This document shows positions 42,991-64,000 of a DNA stretch of 64,000 bases, one piece after another. This DNA comes from Amoebidium appalachense (Eukaryota; Ichthyosporea). The stretch's first letter is position 1. Each line of letters starts with the position of its first letter. The notes under the pieces are model-generated. The model searched no databases. It was not told the origin of the DNA and was given only the letters and a program-made list of their open reading frames with translations. The DNA is taken from positions 14,818,001 to 14,882,000 of the forward strand of contig CAVNZM010000001.1 in assembly GCA_963693365.1 (NCBI GenBank), in the 5' to 3' direction. A program made the translations under genes and the position numbers.

Positions 42991-43943
42991 GTTGTCTGTG
43001 GCGCGCGCCTATCACAATGCAAGGCAGCTGCGTGGACATGGGTGGCCCCACTTTGATTCCTCAACTGCTAAACTCGACGATTTTGCTTACCTCGGCGTCT
43101 TATACTACAGATTATTATGTTACTGGTATACGTTAGAGTTGATCGTGTGTACTTAATGAGGGCACTTGTGGAATTGTAATCAGACCCTTTTTGTAATCAG
43201 ACCCTATTTGTATTGGATACTTTCTGACACTGTTCAATTTGCATTGGTTTTTTGCAGTGATCGATCAAAGTCAACGTGCACAGTTTTCGTGCTTGTCAGG
43301 CTAAGTCACGTGACAAATCGTGGTGCGTGGAGATCCAATCTGTGTAGCGACAATCTAGCCATATAAAGTAAAACAGCGAAAGAAATTACGTAATCCCAGC
43401 GAAGAGGGCCCGCTGGCACGGCCCTCTGGAACACCCGGCCTTGGTGCCGATCGTCACTCGTGAGCCACTTTGGAAATGGTGCACGATCACGATTGCCCGC
43501 TGCCGACGTCAACTATTGTAAGTAGACGTGGCCGGAGCAGTGTATACCTTGCCCTTTTTTTTTTGGTAGTAGTCATGCCAAAACAAACGTTCACATGGTA
43601 ACAAAACATAAAACACACCAAAAATCACCTATCTAGGTACACTTTTGATAGACGGCGATCAATTTATACTTATACTATCGATGTATAAACACCGTAAACC
43701 CCATTAATGAATCAATGTGTGCAACACTACTCCTGTAAGCCAACACCTTTGTTTCTCTTGGAGCTTTCCTCTTACACCCACTGCTTCAGTCTGACTATGA
43801 TGGCCCATGTGCCGATCGAGCCGATATCTCCCTCGCCACTGCTTGTTGGAAAAGAGCACCGGGGTTTAAGAACGGTGGCTCTGGTTGTGGTGGTGGTGGA
43901 GGGGGGTGGAGGGGGTGTCGTGTGTATGTGTGTATGTGTGTGT

Positions 43944-44011
<68 letters not shown>

Positions 44012-44253
44012 GGGGGGGGGGGGGGAGGGAGGGGGAAGAAGTCTTGGTAGAAGGCTCAAAAGCGGTTTTCTGACCTAAAAGGTACTGAAAGGAAAACTAG
44101 TTGAGAGCGAAAAAAAGAGCGCCAGCGACGCCCCAGCTGCCAGCTGAAGGAAAATGAAAAGAATGGGGCGGGAGGGAGAAAGTGGGTCGATGGGAGAGGG
44201 TAGGGATAGAGAGTGAGAGGGCACCCGGGGGGGGGGGGGGGGGGGGGGGGGGG

Positions 44254-44284
<31 letters not shown>

Positions 44285-45491
44285 GGGGCGGGGGGGGGGG
44301 AGCAAGGGAAGGTAGACGGAGGGAGGGAGAGAGACAGTGGGTGGGAGGGTTTTCAAACTAACTCGGAGCGAGAGCACTGGACTCCTCGCAGAAGGAGAAG
44401 GGGAGACTCCCTCACATACACAGGGAGAAGGGGAGGGGGAGGGGGGGGGGGGGGGGGGGAGGGGGGGGAGCGAAGGCCTCAGGAGGAATCCGGACTGAGA
44501 CTCAAGAACGACAGATGACTTCAAGTCAAGGCGAAATGCGGGACCAAGCTTAAGATCGTGTGCACCCACGAGGGGGGAGGAGGGGGGGGGGGAGCTAAGG
44601 CACTGTGGTTAAGGTTTAAAAACAACAGGTGCTGGAGTGGAGCTGGGGGGAGTCGAGTTGGACGATAGAAAAGGAAAGATCAAATAGGGCCACAGCAGTG
44701 ATAGGGGGAGACAGAAGGTGACAAACAGAGAGAGAGAGAGAGAGGCGGAGGCTAGACAGAGGAAAGGGGACGGAGGGTATAGCTTTAAGAGAAAGGAGAA
44801 GCTAAGCTGCCGGGAGGCGCTTCGCATTTGAGCCGTTCTCCATGACCATGGCGAGAAAGTAGCACGCTGGTTTCGAAACAGGTTACGAAAAAGGACGCCG
44901 GCCTGCTTGCGTGGCAGACACATAGGAGTCTCAGCAAGAGAAGAAAGAAAGGAGTGAAAGCTAGGGGTGATGGGTGAGCAAAAGGCAGAACCACGAACGA
45001 CACCAACTCCATAGCCACATCTGCAAGCATTGGCAAAACACCCACAGGCTAATACAACTATACCAACTCTAGATCTATTACGATATCGTGCTTGTGGACT
45101 TTCTGAGAGGTCTTGAACTTTTTCTTTTTTTTTTGGCTTCCGTGCTTTTCGGGCGGGGAGAGGAGGCTGGGGCCGGGGGGGGGGGGGGGGGGGGGTGAGG
45201 GCCTGTGTGTGGGTGTGTGGGTGTGTGTGTGGGGGGGGGGGGGGGGGGGGGGGAGGGGGCCAACCCGGGAGACTAAACAGACAGGAAGAAGGAGGAAGGT
45301 GAGGGAAAGAGAATCAATTCAAGCATAGGCTATGCCGTTGGTGGTGGGGCAAGAAGCAAGCCCTATAGCACCCATACAAGTGATACGCAAACCGTGTTTG
45401 AGCGAAGTTGGTCACGGCGGCCTCCCAGAGTCTCGAAAAGGAAAAGATATACGTAGTAGCAAGGGAGGGAGCTGGGGGAGTGTGTGTGTGT

Positions 45492-45548
<57 letters not shown>

Positions 45549-46000
45549 GAGGAGGAGGAGGAGAAAAACAGCCGATAGTCGCAAACCCCCAACAACATCC
45601 ACAAGCCTGGGATGATGATGGCAAGGCACTAACATGACACTCTACGAAGCTTTCGCTCATGCTATAGCCAAGCAACCTGAATTGAAAGGTGCTGGCAACT
45701 TCTTGAGGGTCGATGACCCCGTCAGCAGTAGAATCTTTATCTGTTCGCGTATAAAGGGTTGCATACAAAAACGTCTGTATATTTCCTATGCACCACCGCA
45801 GCTGTTATGTTGTGTTTTGTTATCACTGTTACGGTGTACTGTTACGTTTCGATCGATCTGCACCATTTCCAGTTAGATTTGATGACGTGGCACTAATTCA
45901 CTGCGCTGAGGCCGTGCACAGGGGATATTGATACTACCAAAATGTAAGGGGTTACTAAAAATAGAAATATAAAAATAGAATTTTCGAGACGGCCGTGCCG

Positions 46001-46044
<44 letters not shown>

Positions 46045-46613
46045 CGTTGGAACTCCAGGCTGAACTTTAATGTTAAGATCATGTGGCTCAAACCATCAAA
46101 CAAATAAATTATAACCCCTCATACAAGTGGCACTAAGCAGACATCAGATGAAACTTGAGGTTGTGAAATATAAAAATATATGGTGGTGCGGTTGTCACGT
46201 TATGCTGCTTCGAATTCAAAGCTGACCATACGAGTTGCCCCCCACCCCCCCACCCCCCCCCCCCCCCCCCCACATATGTATTATGCACACAGCATCATAA
46301 AGCCGGGGTTTCCAAAAACATACATACACATTTTATGTGCATTAATTCTACAACGTAAATACATACGGACATTTTTGTACATGCTGATTTTTAAATTTTT
46401 CAAGGTGTGTAACATACCCAACATCAACACATACCCAAGGCGTATGCAATATGTAGATATCTCAAAGGTACGTACGTAATGGTACGGTACGTATGGTACG
46501 TCAAATCCCCCCCCCCCCCCCCCCCTCTTCCCAAATGCCTCCCTCCCCTCCTTCGCTCTCCCCCCCCCCCCCCCCCCCCCCCCAAATCCCCCCTCCCCCC
46601 ACCCTCCACCACC

Positions 46614-46682
<69 letters not shown>

Positions 46683-47131
46683 ACCAAAAAAGAAAACATC
46701 GAAAACAATAAAAACAAAAAGAAATGGCAAATCGTATCTTAAAAAAACGTACCCACCGGCGTGGCTGGGGTGAATACCCTGGGCTAAGTGTGTGCAAATA
46801 GTTAGGATTTTTTAAAAGGTGTGTTAACTTAGCTAATAATACCGTAGCATTCTAGCTATAGCTAGAGTACTGTCGGTGCTGGGTGGAAGACGGTGGTTCC
46901 CCCTGAGCGCCCAATGGGTCCCTCCGGGAACAAAACGGGATGAAAAAAAAAAAAATACATATATATCTTTAAAAAGAGATACTTGCAAACAAAGCGTTCC
47001 ATGCGCCGCTTTTAAAGCTCCCCGCCAACGACACATTTAGGTGTCCAGTGCTCCCGTACATATGAGTTTGTGGCCACGATTGAAAGTTTGCCGTAGACGC
47101 AATCACGGTGGGCTCCAACGGATTTTTGTTT
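42991..47131. other. Spacer between karyopherin and ACSL genes
   Basis: No gene seen. 42991-43940 is mostly complex sequence and would hold the karyopherin promoter. G-runs lie at about 43943-44010, 44229-44253, 45491-45546 and 46003-46042, and C-runs at 46507-46525 and 46619-46668. GA-rich simple sequence lies at 44250-44290. 46450-46500 has GTACGT-rich palindromic words. Confidence 0.5.
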
Positions 47132-62225
<15,094 letters not shown>

Positions 62226-62983
62226 GATGAAAGCCTCGTAATTTTGCAGACCTGGTTGCTGAAATTCGAAGGAAAAAGTAGAAGCAAGGTCTCTTGTTTG
62301 TCAGGCTAAACCTGTGGATGGAAAGATGCGAAGACTTAAACAGTGTTGAACTGGGTTGCCACCAGACTTTTAAACTGGCAATAGGCCTGGTTTGGCGAGC
62401 CTTAGGCATGCCCCGGCCTACTACGGTAGGGAGTAGGGAGGTTCTTGCTCGGTGTCAAACCGAGGTGGCAATAATAAGTAATGTCTTAGGTTCTTGTTTG
62501 GCACAGCTCCTTGCAATTTTTTATGACGAGGATAGCACGCTGCTTGGTCACCATATAGAGCCTCAGGTCAGTGATATTATTGTTGTAAACGAAGGTACAT
62601 GGAAACTTTAAAAAATTAGCAGTGCTAGGAAATATGATGGAAAAAGGCACACATTATATATAAGTTGTTTTTGAAAGAGCGTGACCTATTACTTAGAGCT
62701 GATACGTTTCTCATGGACAAGGCTGAATTAGAGGATGGTAAATATCGCAAAAACTCGGATTGTCACGCACATGATGCACACAAGGGGTACACACACACAC
62801 ACGTGCACACGCACACACACACGCTCGCGTGCGTACACACACACAACACACACACCAACACACAAACACACACAAACACACACACACAGGCGCACACATG
62901 CAAACACAGACGCTCACGCACACACAAACACACACACACGTCACGCACACACACAAAACACACACGCACGTGCGCACATACAC

Positions 62984-63037
<54 letters not shown>

Positions 63038-63041
63038 GCAC

Positions 63042-63072
<31 letters not shown>

Positions 63073-64000
63073 TACACACGCACGCACGCACGCACACACA
63101 TACACACACGCACACGCTCACATGCCTTCTATTACCATGCTTTACCAGTTGCAATTGCGCTGGCTCAAAAAGATTCGATATGCGATGATGGTAGAGATCT
63201 GAGAGGTCTACGTGTAGTAGCTACTCTGCAGACTATATCTCTGTACTTGCTTTGTTTTCTTGTGCAGTCACGTATACTATTTTAATTTTTCGCTTTTTCA
63301 ATATTGACCACGTACAAAGGCTTGACTTTCACAAGGAACTCTCGAATATATAGGCGAACGCGTGACAGGACAAGACGTGTCCGTGCGCGCCGGCGCCTGC
63401 CAGACGGTCATAGCTGCGTTCGTGTTCCACAGCCGAAGTGAGCCATACAGGAGTTCCTAGCATACCATGACTATTGTTATGTTCAACCAATAATGCTAGC
63501 TAACTAATACTACTGTAAAGATAGAAGGTCTTTTTAAAGTTAAATTGATTTTAGAAAAATTCAGACGTTGCCAGCTGATTGAAGCTGATAGCTGTGATTA
63601 GCCGTATATGGAAGGTAAAACGAGCTTATCAATGGATCAGACGAAGCAGCTAGTCAGATGGGCACTGATAAGGATCTTGGGGGATCGTCAGAGAAATATG
63701 GTGCCGTGCAGCAACGGTTTTGTCCTATAAACTAAGAACAATGGTGTTTTCGTGCGTATTAAACCAACTATGTGCCTTATTGAAATATTTTCTGGCGTTA
63801 CATAGGCAATTGCCATTCCCCGCAGTGTATTTAGTTGGGCATACTGCGGGTTTTCCCCGTTGCGTCGCCACCGGCACCCGGTGAGCTCAGACTCAATGAC
63901 GTCATAGATGCAGACGTCTCACTCCGAATCATCTGCAGGTTCCGATTACCATTGCTAGAAAAAGCACGTTAATTATTTGATAGAATTTGGTCGTACCCGG
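62226..64000. other. Region upstream of ACSL, no gene seen
   Basis: 62226-62780 is complex sequence that would contain the ACSL promoter. 62795-63118 is CA-rich simple sequence. 63120-64000 is complex, with no recognisable coding segment. A 105-codon plus-strand frame (62294-62611) has ordinary composition but no motif I recognise. Confidence 0.45.

Noticed and set aside
62294-62611. 105-codon plus-strand frame upstream of ACSL
   Set aside because: No recognisable motif and no ATG-based start that I can support. Kept only as a possibility.

Overview
This is nuclear DNA of a eukaryote, most likely a protist. Protein genes are split by spliceosomal GT-AG introns, and both introns and spacers are packed with G or C homopolymers (up to about 75 nt) and long (GT/CA)n tracts. 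The lineage cannot be fixed from the sequence. The gene set (CAMKL-type kinase with UBA, transportin-3/importin-13, long-chain acyl-CoA synthetase) and the many introns would suit a unicellular relative of animals, but that is a weak inference. Nothing looks prokaryotic or organellar.

Layout. 1-9.2 kb holds repeats, with a complete non-autonomous LTR retroelement (2187-5778; 480-bp LTRs, 5-bp target duplication). 9.26-10.7 kb is a plus-strand F-box/LRR-like coding region broken by about four frameshifts. 10.7-15.5 kb is repeats. Three minus-strand genes follow: a Ser/Thr kinase (18842 to 15491, 3 exons), a karyopherin of the transportin-3/importin-13 class (42990 to 23329, at least 21 exons), and a complete 20-exon acyl-CoA synthetase (62225 to 47132; 2019 bp when spliced, 672 aa). 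The 4-kb spacers between them hold retroposon tails, tandem repeats and homopolymers. I see no gene in 62.2-64 kb.

The three genes are housekeeping functions with no evident shared pathway: fatty acid activation, nuclear import and signalling. I chained exons by hand, using splice consensus, phase and family motifs. The ACSL chain is in phase throughout. The karyopherin chain is in phase except around 39.4-37.6 kb and 32.9-29.7 kb.

The most unusual features are: (1) an intron plan in which many minus-strand introns open with a C-tract and some end with a CA-repeat, read in the sense direction; (2) exon ends with their 5' splice sites duplicated inside the downstream introns of the karyopherin gene; (3) an ACSL intron array combining CArG-box and E-box motifs in a 34-bp tandem repeat; (4) the young LTR element with a duplicated primer-binding region; and (5) repeat families whose copies sit against G/C tracts.
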